DNA of 46,577 bases, from positions 1-46,577 of the forward strand of contig JAFAFP010000281.1 in assembly GCA_023423415.1 (NCBI GenBank). The letters run 5' to 3'. The stretch's first letter is position 1. Every line of letters starts with the position of its first letter. This DNA comes from Pseudomonadota bacterium. GTDB lineage: Bacteria; Pseudomonadota; Alphaproteobacteria; Rhizobiales; Xanthobacteraceae. Positions 1 through 7,308 of this stretch are shown piece by piece. The position numbers were made by a program, and so were the translations under genes. The notes beneath the pieces were generated by a model, which saw only the letters and a list, made by a program, of their open reading frames with translations, had not been told where the DNA came from and searched no databases.

Positions 1-56
1 GCCCGGCGCAATCCAATGGCCTGACAAGAACCGCATCGGTCTGAAGAGGACGCAAT

Positions 57-515
57 ATGGGGTCCGTGACCAATAAATCGCCGCCGGATGACATTTCGGT
101 CGAGCTGTCGTCGCGCCGCACCGGCATGTCATTCCAGCGCACCCGCATGAGCGCGGACCGAACGCTGATGTCGGTGATCCGCACCTCGCTGTCGCTGATC
201 TCGTTCGGCTTTACGATCTTTCAGGTGTTCGAAAAGCTGCGCGACCAAAGCGTCATTACCCATGTCGGAGCAGCGCGCAATTTCGGTGTCACGCTGGTGG
301 CCCTCGGCATCGTGATGCTGGTTTTCGGCATCATCTATCACGTGCAGTTCATGCTTCATCTGCGTGACGAGCGTAAGGCGATGAAGGCCGATGGACTGGT
401 GCACGGCGAGAGCAAATTCCCGCCGTCGTTCACGCTGATTACGGCCGTCATCCTGCTGCTGATCGGCATCTTCGCGATCGTCAGCATGGTGTTCGAAATC
501 GGCCCATTTGGTTGA
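57..515 (+). CDS. DUF202 family inner-membrane protein
   Basis: This 152-residue protein matches the DUF202/YidH type of small membrane protein, whose biochemical role is unknown. The N-terminus (1-38) is polar and rich in Ser, Thr and Arg. Three hydrophobic segments follow at about 40-58, 77-100 and 125-148, and the R-T-R-M-S-A-D-R-T segment just before the first one is typical of the family. The ATG is preceded by an AGAGGA ribosome site. It is the first gene of a plus-strand run with a sulfatase 60 bases downstream, so it may be co-transcribed with it. The family call is from memory of its pattern; no function is claimed. Confidence 0.75.
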   Translation: MGSVTNKSPPDDISVELSSRRTGMSFQRTRMSADRTLMSVIRTSLSLISFGFTIFQVFEKLRDQSVITHVGAARNFGVTLVALGIVMLVFGIIYHVQFMLHLRDERKAMKADGLVHGESKFPPSFTLITAVILLLIGIFAIVSMVFEIGPFG

Positions 516-575
516 GACAGGCAGTTTTTCCTTGATGGCGTCCAAGTCAACCCGTGGCATTGAAAGGAATGAGCG

Positions 576-2117
576 ATGGCTAAATCCGGCAAGCCCAATA
601 TCCTCGTCATCTGGGGCGACGATATCGGTATCTCGAATCTGAGCTGCTATTCGCACGGTCTGATGGGTTACAAGACGCCCAATATCGACCGCATCGCCAA
701 GGAAGGCATGATGTTCATCGACTCTTACGGTGAACAATCCTGCACGGCCGGCCGCTCGTCCTTTATCACCGGACAGAGCGTGTTGCGCACCGGGCTGTCG
801 AAGGTCGGGTTTCCCGGCGCGCCTATCGGCATGACCGAGAAGGCTCTCACGATCGCAGGCGCCCTGAAAAACCAGGGATACGCGACCGGCCAGTTTGGCA
901 AGAACCATCTCGGCGATCTCAATCACATGCTGCCGACCAATCACGGCTTCGACGAGTTCTTCGGCAATCTCTATCATCTCAACGCCGAAGAAGAGCCGGA
1001 GATGTACGACTATCCGCCGGAAAAGGACTTCCCGAACTACCGTAAGGATTACGGCCCGCGGGGCGTGATCCATTCCTGGGCGACCGACAAGGACGACGCC
1101 ACGGTGGAGCCGCGCTGGGGCAAGGTCGGCAAGCAGAAAATCCAGGACACTGGCCCGCTCAATCGCAAGCGCATGGAAACCTGCGACGACGAGTTCGTCT
1201 CGGCGGCCAAGGATTTCATCAAGCGATGCGAAGCGGACGGCAAGCCGTGGTTCGTGTGGCTGAACACCACACATATGCACCTTTACACGCATACCAAGAA
1301 GGAAAGCCTTGGCCAGGCGGGCCGCTGGCAGTCGCCGTATCACGACACCATGATCGATCACGACAAGAATGTCGGCCAGGTGCTCGACTTCCTCGACGAG
1401 CTTGGCATCGCCGACAACACCTTCGTGCAGTATTCGACCGACAACGGCCCGCACCGCAATTCATGGCCGGATGGCGGCATGACACCGTTCCGGTCGGAAA
1501 AGAACACAAACTGGGAAGGCGCTTTCCGCATTCCCATGCTGGTGCGCTGGCCGGGCAAGATCAAGCCAGGTCAGGTTTCGATAGAGATCGTCCAGCACCA
1601 CGACTGGCTCCCGACTTTCCTCGCGGCCGCCGGCGAGCCGGATATCGTGGAGAAGGCGAAGAATGGCTACCAGGCCTGCGGGCGCACCTACAAGAACCAC
1701 ATTGATGGATACAATCTGCTTCCTTACCTGACCGGGCAGGAGAAGGAATCGCCGCGCAAGCTGTTTGTCTATATCAGCGACGACGGCGACATCATCGCGT
1801 TGCGATACGACAACTGGAAATGCGTGTTCATGGAGCAGCGCTGCAAGGGCACGCTCCAGGTGTGGGCGGAGCCGTTCACACGATTGAGACTTCCCAAGCT
1901 CTACAACTTGCGGACCGATCCCTATGAATTCGCGGACATCACGTCGAATACCTATTGGGAGTGGTTCATTCGCCGCGACTACATCGTCTTCACGATTAAC
2001 ATGATCGCGGCCAAATGGGCGGAAACGTTCAAGGACTTCCCGCCGATCCAGAAGCCGAACAGCTTCACGATCGACGACGCGATCGAGAAGATGAAGGAGA
2101 TGGCAGGCGGCGGTTGA
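576..2117 (+). CDS. Type I (formylglycine) sulfatase, arylsulfatase-like
   Basis: This 513-residue protein is a sulfatase of the alkaline-phosphatase superfamily, expected to hydrolyse a sulfate ester. The formylglycine-forming motif is C56-T-A-G-R60, which fits the C-x-P/A-x-R rule. Metal ligands are visible as D15-D16 near the N-terminus and D289-N290 in the DNGPHRNSWPDGG stretch. The E-G-A-F-R-I-P-M segment after it is also typical. There is no signal peptide: the sequence starts directly with the first beta strand (KPNILVIWGDD), so a cytoplasmic location is inferred, whereas most characterised arylsulfatases are exported. No formylglycine-generating enzyme lies nearby. The ATG has AAGGAA upstream. 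A hairpin terminator follows the stop. The substrate cannot be read from the sequence. Confidence 0.88.
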   Translation: MAKSGKPNILVIWGDDIGISNLSCYSHGLMGYKTPNIDRIAKEGMMFIDSYGEQSCTAGRSSFITGQSVLRTGLSKVGFPGAPIGMTEKALTIAGALKNQGYATGQFGKNHLGDLNHMLPTNHGFDEFFGNLYHLNAEEEPEMYDYPPEKDFPNYRKDYGPRGVIHSWATDKDDATVEPRWGKVGKQKIQDTGPLNRKRMETCDDEFVSAAKDFIKRCEADGKPWFVWLNTTHMHLYTHTKKESLGQAGRWQSPYHDTMIDHDKNVGQVLDFLDELGIADNTFVQYSTDNGPHRNSWPDGGMTPFRSEKNTNWEGAFRIPMLVRWPGKIKPGQVSIEIVQHHDWLPTFLAAAGEPDIVEKAKNGYQACGRTYKNHIDGYNLLPYLTGQEKESPRKLFVYISDDGDIIALRYDNWKCVFMEQRCKGTLQVWAEPFTRLRLPKLYNLRTDPYEFADITSNTYWEWFIRRDYIVFTINMIAAKWAETFKDFPPIQKPNSFTIDDAIEKMKEMAGGG

Positions 2118-2123
2118 GTGATA

Positions 2124-2156
2124 GGCGGCGGGAGCGATCCCGCCGCCGTTATTTTT
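2124..2156 (+). terminator. Rho-independent terminator after the sulfatase gene
   Basis: A perfect 10-bp inverted repeat, GGCGGCGGGA (2124-2133) and TCCCGCCGCC (2138-2147), has a GCGA loop and is followed by GTTATTTTT. It starts six bases after the sulfatase stop. It also argues against a GTG start at 2118 for the next gene, which would place this hairpin inside coding sequence. Confidence 0.8.
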
Positions 2157-2174
2157 GCGTTGGGGCGTAATCTC

Positions 2175-3101
2175 ATGACAAGCGGCGCTCTCCCTTCCTG
2201 GCACGACGGTACTGCGCGCACGGCGATCCTTGATTTCGTTGCGCGCGTGACGAAGGAGGGCGGGCCTGACTATGTGCCGCCGGCCGAGCGCATCGCGACG
2301 TTCGACAATGACGGCACGCTCTGGTGCGAACAGCCGGTGCAGGTGCAGATATTTTTCCTGATCGATCGGGTGAAGCAGCTTGCGGCTAAGGATCCGTCGC
2401 TCAAAAGTCGGCAACCCTACAAGGCGTTGCTGGAAAACGATCTGAAGACCCTGCAGGCGATGGGCAAGCAGGCGCTCTTCGAACTCGCCTTCGCAACCCA
2501 TGCTGGTGTGACCGAGGAAGAGTTCGACAGCATTGCGCGAGCCTTTTTTTCCACGGCCAAGCATCCAAAGCTTGACCGTCTGTTCAAGCATCTGACCTAT
2601 CGGCCGCAAGTCGAGCTTCTTGGTTATTTGCGCGACAACGGCTTCAAGACTTTCATCGTCTCCGGCGGTGGCATCGATCTGATACGTGCTTTTGCCGAAG
2701 AGGCCTATGATATCCCGCGCGAGCAGGTGATTGGGTCAAGTGTGAAGACGCGCCTCGATCTGCAACGCGGTGCCGTCGATCTGATGAAATTGTCCGAGTT
2801 GAATTCTTTCGATGATCGTGAGGCCAAGCCTGCAAATATCGGTCTGCATATCGGCCGCCGCCCGATTCTCGCATTCGGAAATTCCGATGGCGATCTGGCG
2901 ATGCTGCGGTATGCCAAGGCCGGCGATGGCGCGCGTCTCGCGCTTCTGCTCCATCACGACGATGCCGAGCGCGAATTCGCTTATGATCGCGATTTCAAGC
3001 TCAGCCCCTTGGTCGAGGCGCTGGACAAGGCCGATGCCTACGGCATCATGATGGTCAGTATGAAGAACGACTGGAAAGAGGTTTTCGATGCTAACCTCTA
3101 G
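2175..3101 (+). CDS. HAD-superfamily hydrolase, PSPase-like, cytoplasmic
   Basis: This 308-residue protein is a haloacid-dehalogenase-type phosphohydrolase. Motif I is D44-N-D-G-T in TFDNDGTLW, with D44 the predicted nucleophile and D46 the acid/base. Motif II is the serine of FIVSGGGID, and motif IV is AFGNSDGDLAM near residues 236-240. The layout resembles phosphoserine phosphatase-like enzymes with a large helical cap. No signal peptide is present. ATG 2175 is preferred over a GTG at 2118 because a terminator hairpin occupies the interval. A close paralogue with a signal peptide lies at 7309-8340; the two share nearly the same motif I context and the VTKEGGPD segment. The substrate is unknown. 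It sits between the sulfatase and a DUF1622 gene. Confidence 0.82.
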   Translation: MTSGALPSWHDGTARTAILDFVARVTKEGGPDYVPPAERIATFDNDGTLWCEQPVQVQIFFLIDRVKQLAAKDPSLKSRQPYKALLENDLKTLQAMGKQALFELAFATHAGVTEEEFDSIARAFFSTAKHPKLDRLFKHLTYRPQVELLGYLRDNGFKTFIVSGGGIDLIRAFAEEAYDIPREQVIGSSVKTRLDLQRGAVDLMKLSELNSFDDREAKPANIGLHIGRRPILAFGNSDGDLAMLRYAKAGDGARLALLLHHDDAEREFAYDRDFKLSPLVEALDKADAYGIMMVSMKNDWKEVFDANL

Positions 3102-3119
3102 CTGGCCGGAGCCTGGTCC

Positions 3120-3485
3120 ATGATGATCATCAAGGACTGGCTCATTCTCGCAACCGGTTATGCGATCGTTCTGATCGATGCGATGGCGCTGATCGTGATC
3201 GTGGTCGGCACGATTGAGGCGTTCTTCGGCGGCATGCGTGTGCTGCTGTCCTCGCCGACGGGGCATGAGAGGCGCGATGTGTGGCTCCGCTACGCGCGCT
3301 GGCTGGTGGCCGGCCTGACGTTTCAACTCGCGGCCGACATCATTGAAACCTCGATCGCGCCGACCTGGGACGATGTCGGACGGCTTGCGGTGATCGCGGT
3401 CGTCCGTACGCTGCTGAACTATTTTCTGGAGAAGGACATCGGAGAAATCCGCGAACGTGAACAGGTTCGCGCCGAAAGGGCGTGA
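3120..3485 (+). CDS. DUF1622 family membrane protein
   Basis: This 121-residue membrane protein looks like the DUF1622 family, which has no assigned function. Hydrophobic segments lie at about 7-32, 61-79 and 85-101. The conserved-looking stretch R-W-L-V-A-G-L-T-F-Q-L-A-A-D-I-I-E-T places charged residues inside or next to membrane helices. The C-terminus is short and charged (EKDIGEIREREQ). The ATG has GGAG nine bases upstream. It begins 18 bases after the HAD stop, so the two genes are probably co-transcribed. The family call rests on the helix pattern and the DIIET signature. Confidence 0.75.
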   Translation: MMIIKDWLILATGYAIVLIDAMALIVIVVGTIEAFFGGMRVLLSSPTGHERRDVWLRYARWLVAGLTFQLAADIIETSIAPTWDDVGRLAVIAVVRTLLNYFLEKDIGEIREREQVRAERA

Positions 3486-3584
3486 ATGTGGCGAATGCTG
3501 GTGGGCGAGAAAGTATCGTCGATGCCGTCGCGCGGAGACGACACAGATGATATTCTCGCCACGGAATAAACTGGGAGCGGTGAC

Positions 3585-4970
3585 ATGTTGCATGCGAATG
3601 TAAGAGCCCGTGTCAAGCAGGCGCTCTTATCCGGGACGGCCCTCGGCATTCTTGGGTTCGGTCTCGTGCTTCTCAGCATTGTGGCGATACCTCCGGGGCC
3701 GGCGCAGGCGCAGACATCGGGGCCGGCCGCGGCGGCGGACTCAAAGGGCGTGCTCAAATCCGAAGAGCTCGACCAACTCGTCGCGCCGATCGCCCTCTAT
3801 CCCGACACGCTGCTGTCGCAGGTGCTGATCGCCTCCACTTATCCGCTCGAGGTGGTCGAGGCGGAACGCTGGGCCAAGCAGAACAAGAACATGAAAGGCG
3901 ATGCGCTGAAGCAGGCCGTGGACCAGAAGAAATGGGACGATAGCGTCAAGTCGCTGACGGCAACGCCCGATGTGCTGGCGATGATGTCGGATAAACTCGA
4001 CTGGACGCAGAAGCTGGGGGACGCGGTGCTTGCGCAACAGCCCGACGTGATGGATGCGATCCAGCGGCTCCGTCAGAAAGCGCAGGCCAACGACAAGCTG
4101 AAAACAACAAAACAGCAAAAGGTCACGACAACGACCCAGAACAATCGCCAATATATCGCGATCGAACCGACGGAGCCGCAGACGATCTACGTTCCCTATT
4201 ACGATCCTGCGGTCGTCTATGGCGCATGGCCCTATCCGGAATATCCGCCATACTACTTTCCAGCGCCTGGCTATATCGGAGGTGCGGTGCTCGCAACCGG
4301 CATCGCCTTTGCCACGGGCGTCGCGGTCGGGGCCTGGGCGAGCCACGGCAACTGGTGGGGCGGCAGCTTCAACTGGGGCAACAACAACATCAACATCAAT
4401 AACGATATCGACATCGATAAGCGAAAGAATTGGGTTCACAACCCGGATCATCGCCACGGTGTTCGTTACAACAACGACAAGGTGAGGCAGAGTTTCGCCA
4501 AGGGCGACATTGGCAACCGCGATCAGCGAATGGACTTCCGCGGCCGCGACGGGCAGCAGGTGATAAAGCCGGGCTCCGACCGCCCGGGTGATCGTCCGGG
4601 TGGTGATCGCCCGCAGGCTCGTCCCGGCGGAGACCGGCCGCAAAAGGGCGACCGGCCGCAAAAAGGTCAGCGGCCCGGCGATCGCCCGCAGAAGGATGCG
4701 CGTCCTGGCGGCGACCGACGTCCCGCTGGTGATCGCCCGCAGGCGAAACCCAAGGGTCCGCAGAAAGGTGGCGGCTTCGACCACGTCAATCGTGGTGGCG
4801 CGGAGCGTCACGTTGCGAATCGTGGCCACGCCAGCCTTGGCCAGGGCGGCGGCCGGCCGGAATTCCGCGGAGGCGGAGGCGGTGGCGGAGGCCGGCACGT
4901 CGGCGGAGGCGGCGGTCATCGGGGTGGATTTGGCGGTGGCGGACGAGGTGGCGGTCGTGGCCGACGCTGA
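3585..4970 (+). CDS. Exported DUF3300 domain protein with repetitive basic tail
   Basis: This 461-residue protein has a signal peptide (hydrophobic core about 14-35, likely cleaved near residues 41-44 after AQAQ). A DUF3300 domain follows, recognised by EELDQLVAPIALYPDTLLSQ and the VEAERW segment. A Tyr/Pro-rich stretch (PYYDPAVVYGAWPYPEYPP) and an Asn/Ile-rich segment (NNNININNDIDID) come next. From about residue 330 the sequence is low complexity, with repeated GDRPQ/GDRPG units and then a Gly-rich end. The tail is strongly basic and should be disordered or surface associated. It is the upstream partner of a DUF2950 gene, a pairing that recurs in proteobacteria. No enzymatic function is known to me. 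GGGAG precedes the ATG. Confidence 0.85.
   Translation: MLHANVRARVKQALLSGTALGILGFGLVLLSIVAIPPGPAQAQTSGPAAAADSKGVLKSEELDQLVAPIALYPDTLLSQVLIASTYPLEVVEAERWAKQNKNMKGDALKQAVDQKKWDDSVKSLTATPDVLAMMSDKLDWTQKLGDAVLAQQPDVMDAIQRLRQKAQANDKLKTTKQQKVTTTTQNNRQYIAIEPTEPQTIYVPYYDPAVVYGAWPYPEYPPYYFPAPGYIGGAVLATGIAFATGVAVGAWASHGNWWGGSFNWGNNNININNDIDIDKRKNWVHNPDHRHGVRYNNDKVRQSFAKGDIGNRDQRMDFRGRDGQQVIKPGSDRPGDRPGGDRPQARPGGDRPQKGDRPQKGQRPGDRPQKDARPGGDRRPAGDRPQAKPKGPQKGGGFDHVNRGGAERHVANRGHASLGQGGGRPEFRGGGGGGGGRHVGGGGGHRGGFGGGGRGGGRGRR
4580..4765 (+). repeat. Degenerate in-frame repeat encoding GDRPQ/GDRPG units
   Basis: Within the DUF3300 gene the DNA repeats degenerate 12-18 base units built on GGTGATCGCCCGCAG and GACCGGCCGCAAAAG. 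They encode tandem Gly-Asp-Arg-Pro units. Repeat units are multiples of three, so length changes by slippage would keep the frame. This is a coding repeat: there are no unique spacers as in a CRISPR array. Confidence 0.7.
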
Positions 4971-5013
4971 ACCTTCGCAAATCCCAGTCACACATGATGA
5001 TCGAGTGAACGCC

Positions 5014-5955
5014 ATGCATTACTTCGCACGCTCCCTGTTGATTGCAGCGTTTGTGTTCGCCGTAGCTTGCAGCGCCAACACCGCCGCGCATGCGCAGCAG
5101 AAGTTCAAGACACCGGAAGAGGCGGTCGCGGCATTGGTCGCGGCGGCGCGCAGCGACAATGTGCGCGATATGGTAAGAGTGCTGGGCGATGGAGGGCGCG
5201 ACATTGTCATTTCAGGCGACGATGTCGCCGATCGAACAGCACGCGCAGCTTTTCTCATCGCCTATGATTTGAAGCATCAAATCGTGAAGCAGGGCGAACG
5301 TCGCGCCGATCTGGTCATCGGCAAAAACGACTGGCAGCTTCCGATCCCGCTGGTGCAGACGGGTGACACGTGGCAGTTCGATTCTGCCGCTGGGCGGAGG
5401 GAAGTTCTCTCCCGGCGCATCGGCCGGAACGAGTTGAACGCGATCCAGACCAGCCTCGCCTATGTCGATGCGCAGAATGATTATGCATCGATGAATCCAG
5501 AAGGCGGGAAGGCCGATACCTACGCGCAGCGTATCCTGTCGAGCCCGGGCAAGAAGGACGGGCTTTATTGGCCGGCGGCGGCGAACGAGCCGCAAAGCCC
5601 GCTCGGGGCCGGCTTCGCCGCGGCGACGATCCAGGGTTACCGTCCGGGCGTTGGCGACACGCCGGCCCCGTATCATGGGTATTACTACAAGGTGCTGACC
5701 GCACAGGGGCCGAATGCGCCGGGTGGCGCGATGAACTATGTCGTGAACGACAATATGATCGGCGGTTTCGCGCTGGTCGCGTATCCAGCCGAGTATGGGA
5801 ATTCCGGCGTGATGACCTTCCTCGTCAATCACACCGGTACCGTGCTGCAGAAGGATCTCGGCGAACATACAGCGCGCATTGCCTCGCGCATGACGACGTT
5901 CAATCCGGATCAAACCTGGAGGAAAGTGCCGGAAGCGGATCTGCGAACGCAGTGA
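5014..5955 (+). CDS. Exported DUF2950 family protein
   Basis: This 313-residue protein has a signal peptide (MHYFARSLLIAAFVFAVACS, probable cleavage after AHA near residue 27) and then matches the DUF2950 family, whose function is unknown. Recognisable features are the FKTPEEAVAALVAAARSDN start of the mature region and the late segments PGGAMNYVVNDNMIGGFALV and YGNSGVMTFLVNHTG. An upstream GTG at 5005 is a possible alternative start, but ATG 5014 gives the better signal peptide. The gene begins 43 bases after the DUF3300 stop, and the DUF3300-DUF2950 pair is common, so the two exported products probably work together at the envelope. Confidence 0.82.
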   Translation: MHYFARSLLIAAFVFAVACSANTAAHAQQKFKTPEEAVAALVAAARSDNVRDMVRVLGDGGRDIVISGDDVADRTARAAFLIAYDLKHQIVKQGERRADLVIGKNDWQLPIPLVQTGDTWQFDSAAGRREVLSRRIGRNELNAIQTSLAYVDAQNDYASMNPEGGKADTYAQRILSSPGKKDGLYWPAAANEPQSPLGAGFAAATIQGYRPGVGDTPAPYHGYYYKVLTAQGPNAPGGAMNYVVNDNMIGGFALVAYPAEYGNSGVMTFLVNHTGTVLQKDLGEHTARIASRMTTFNPDQTWRKVPEADLRTQ

Positions 5956-6094
5956 TAGCGGCGTGGTCAGAGAGGCCTGACATGGACCACATGAGGCATT
6001 TCGGGTTTGCCTCGCTTTGCTCCGGTGTGGTTATCGATCGGCGTATGCGATTGACTGAAGCTGGAGACAGTCACGGTACCGAGAGGGCGCAGAC

Positions 6095-6340
6095 ATGAGC
6101 GGTCTCGACCTTTTCGCCTGGATCGTTCTGATTGTACTGGCGGCCAGCACGGTCTTCGTCGTCGTGTTCATGGCGATGCTGCCGGGTATGATCGCGAAGA
6201 AGCGCAATCATCCCTGGGCGCAGGCGGTGAATGTCGCGGGCTGGGTGACGTTCTTCTTCGGCTTCTTGCTGTGGCCGGTGGCGCTGGTCTGGGCCTATGT
6301 CGACATTCCCGCGGCCCGCACGCGCGAGACGGCGCGATGA
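6095..6340 (+). CDS. DUF3302 family small membrane protein (YiaW-like)
   Basis: This 81-residue protein has two membrane segments at about 7-30 and 45-68, joined by a basic loop (AKKRNHPWAQAVN). It resembles the DUF3302/YiaW family. Its stop overlaps the start of the next gene as ATGA, a HlyD-type adaptor. The same pair, yiaW and yiaV, occurs in Escherichia coli, which supports the call. A GAGAGGG ribosome site precedes the ATG. The likely role is as the small partner of the HlyD protein in the inner membrane; what they move or modify is not established. Confidence 0.75.
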   Translation: MSGLDLFAWIVLIVLAASTVFVVVFMAMLPGMIAKKRNHPWAQAVNVAGWVTFFFGFLLWPVALVWAYVDIPAARTRETAR

Positions 6341-7278
6341 TCGTCGTTTTCCTCAACACCTATCTCGCCCTGCTTTTCATTCTGGTGAAGCTGAAGGTTG
6401 TTCCGTTCAACCTGTTCTGGAAGATATCGCCGGTCATCGTCTTCCTGCTGCTCCTGATCGGCCTGTTCATCCCGATGAACTGGGGCGCGCCACAAGGCGA
6501 TGCATTGGTCATCCGCCAGTCGGTGGCGATCGTGCCGAATGTATCGGGCGAAGTAACTGAAATTCCGGTGTCGGCGAATACGCCGCTTAAAGCCGGGGAT
6601 GTTCTGTTCAAGATCGATCCCGTGCCTTACGAGGCGACGCTCAAGGCGCTGGATGCACAGCTCAAGTTTGAGGAATTGCGGCTGTCGCAAATGACACGAT
6701 TGCAGGAGCGGCAGACCGGCCGCGCCTTCGATGTGGAACAGCGTGAAGCAGAGGTTGAGCAACTCAAGGCGCAGGTTGAAGGCGCGAAGTGGAATCTCGA
6801 CAAGACGGTGGTGCACGCGCCGGCCGACGGCTATGTCACAAACCTTGCGCTGCGCAAGGGCGCACGCGTCGGCAATCTGCCGCTGTCACCGGTGATGGCG
6901 TTTATCGATACGTCCGAGACCATCATCGGCGTGGAAATCCAGCAGATCGACGCCCGCTACATCGCGCCCGGCCAGCCGGTGGAATTGACCTTCAAGTTCA
7001 TGCCCGGCTGGATTTACACCGGGACGGTCGAGACAGTGCTGCAGGCGCTTTCAACCGGGCAAACCCAGGTCTCGGGCCAGGCGGTCGCGCCCCGCGATGT
7101 TCAGGCTGCGCCGTTCGGCGTGCGCGTCAAACTGGATGACACCGAATTCGTCAAACGTCTGCCGGCGGGCGCAACCGGCACTGCCGCGATTTTCACGGAC
7201 CGCGTGAAGGTCGCGCACATCATTCGCAAGGTGTTGCTGCGGCAGATCGCCATCACGAACTACATCAATCCATTCTGA
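6337..7278 (+). CDS. HlyD/membrane-fusion family protein (YiaV-like)
   Basis: This 313-residue protein is a membrane-fusion/HlyD-type periplasmic adaptor. Two hydrophobic stretches near the N-terminus (about 2-17 and 28-46) anchor it. The lipoyl-like half-motifs follow: VAIVPNVSGEVTEIPVSANTPL, then VVHAPADGYVTNL after a short coiled-coil hairpin (about 105-155). The beta-barrel region comes later (VELTFKFMPGWIYTGTV). ATG 6337 is chosen because it overlaps the DUF3302 stop and starts the membrane segment; a longer frame from 6271 would lie inside the DUF3302 gene. No inner-membrane pump or outer-membrane channel gene lies alongside, so it probably acts in the YiaVW-type arrangement and not as part of a classic tripartite pump. 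Confidence 0.85.
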   Translation: MIVVFLNTYLALLFILVKLKVVPFNLFWKISPVIVFLLLLIGLFIPMNWGAPQGDALVIRQSVAIVPNVSGEVTEIPVSANTPLKAGDVLFKIDPVPYEATLKALDAQLKFEELRLSQMTRLQERQTGRAFDVEQREAEVEQLKAQVEGAKWNLDKTVVHAPADGYVTNLALRKGARVGNLPLSPVMAFIDTSETIIGVEIQQIDARYIAPGQPVELTFKFMPGWIYTGTVETVLQALSTGQTQVSGQAVAPRDVQAAPFGVRVKLDDTEFVKRLPAGATGTAAIFTDRVKVAHIIRKVLLRQIAITNYINPF

Positions 7279-7308
7279 CACAGAGAGATGGAAACGGAGA
7301 GAGGCGCG

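Noticed and set aside
129..1454. Long minus-strand open frame opposite the DUF202 and sulfatase genes
   Set aside because: It is a GC-rich shadow frame, His/Arg/Asp rich with no family signature, fully overlapping two recognised genes.
2118..3101. Longer HAD gene starting at GTG 2118
   Set aside because: The first 57 bases contain a perfect terminator hairpin and encode no conserved sequence.
4580..4765. Possible CRISPR-like repeat array
   Set aside because: Repeats are degenerate, contiguous, in frame with DUF3300 and have no unique spacers.
3741..5015. Minus-strand frame of 424 codons opposite the DUF3300 gene
   Set aside because: Composition mirrors the repeat on the other strand; no signal, motif or ribosome site.
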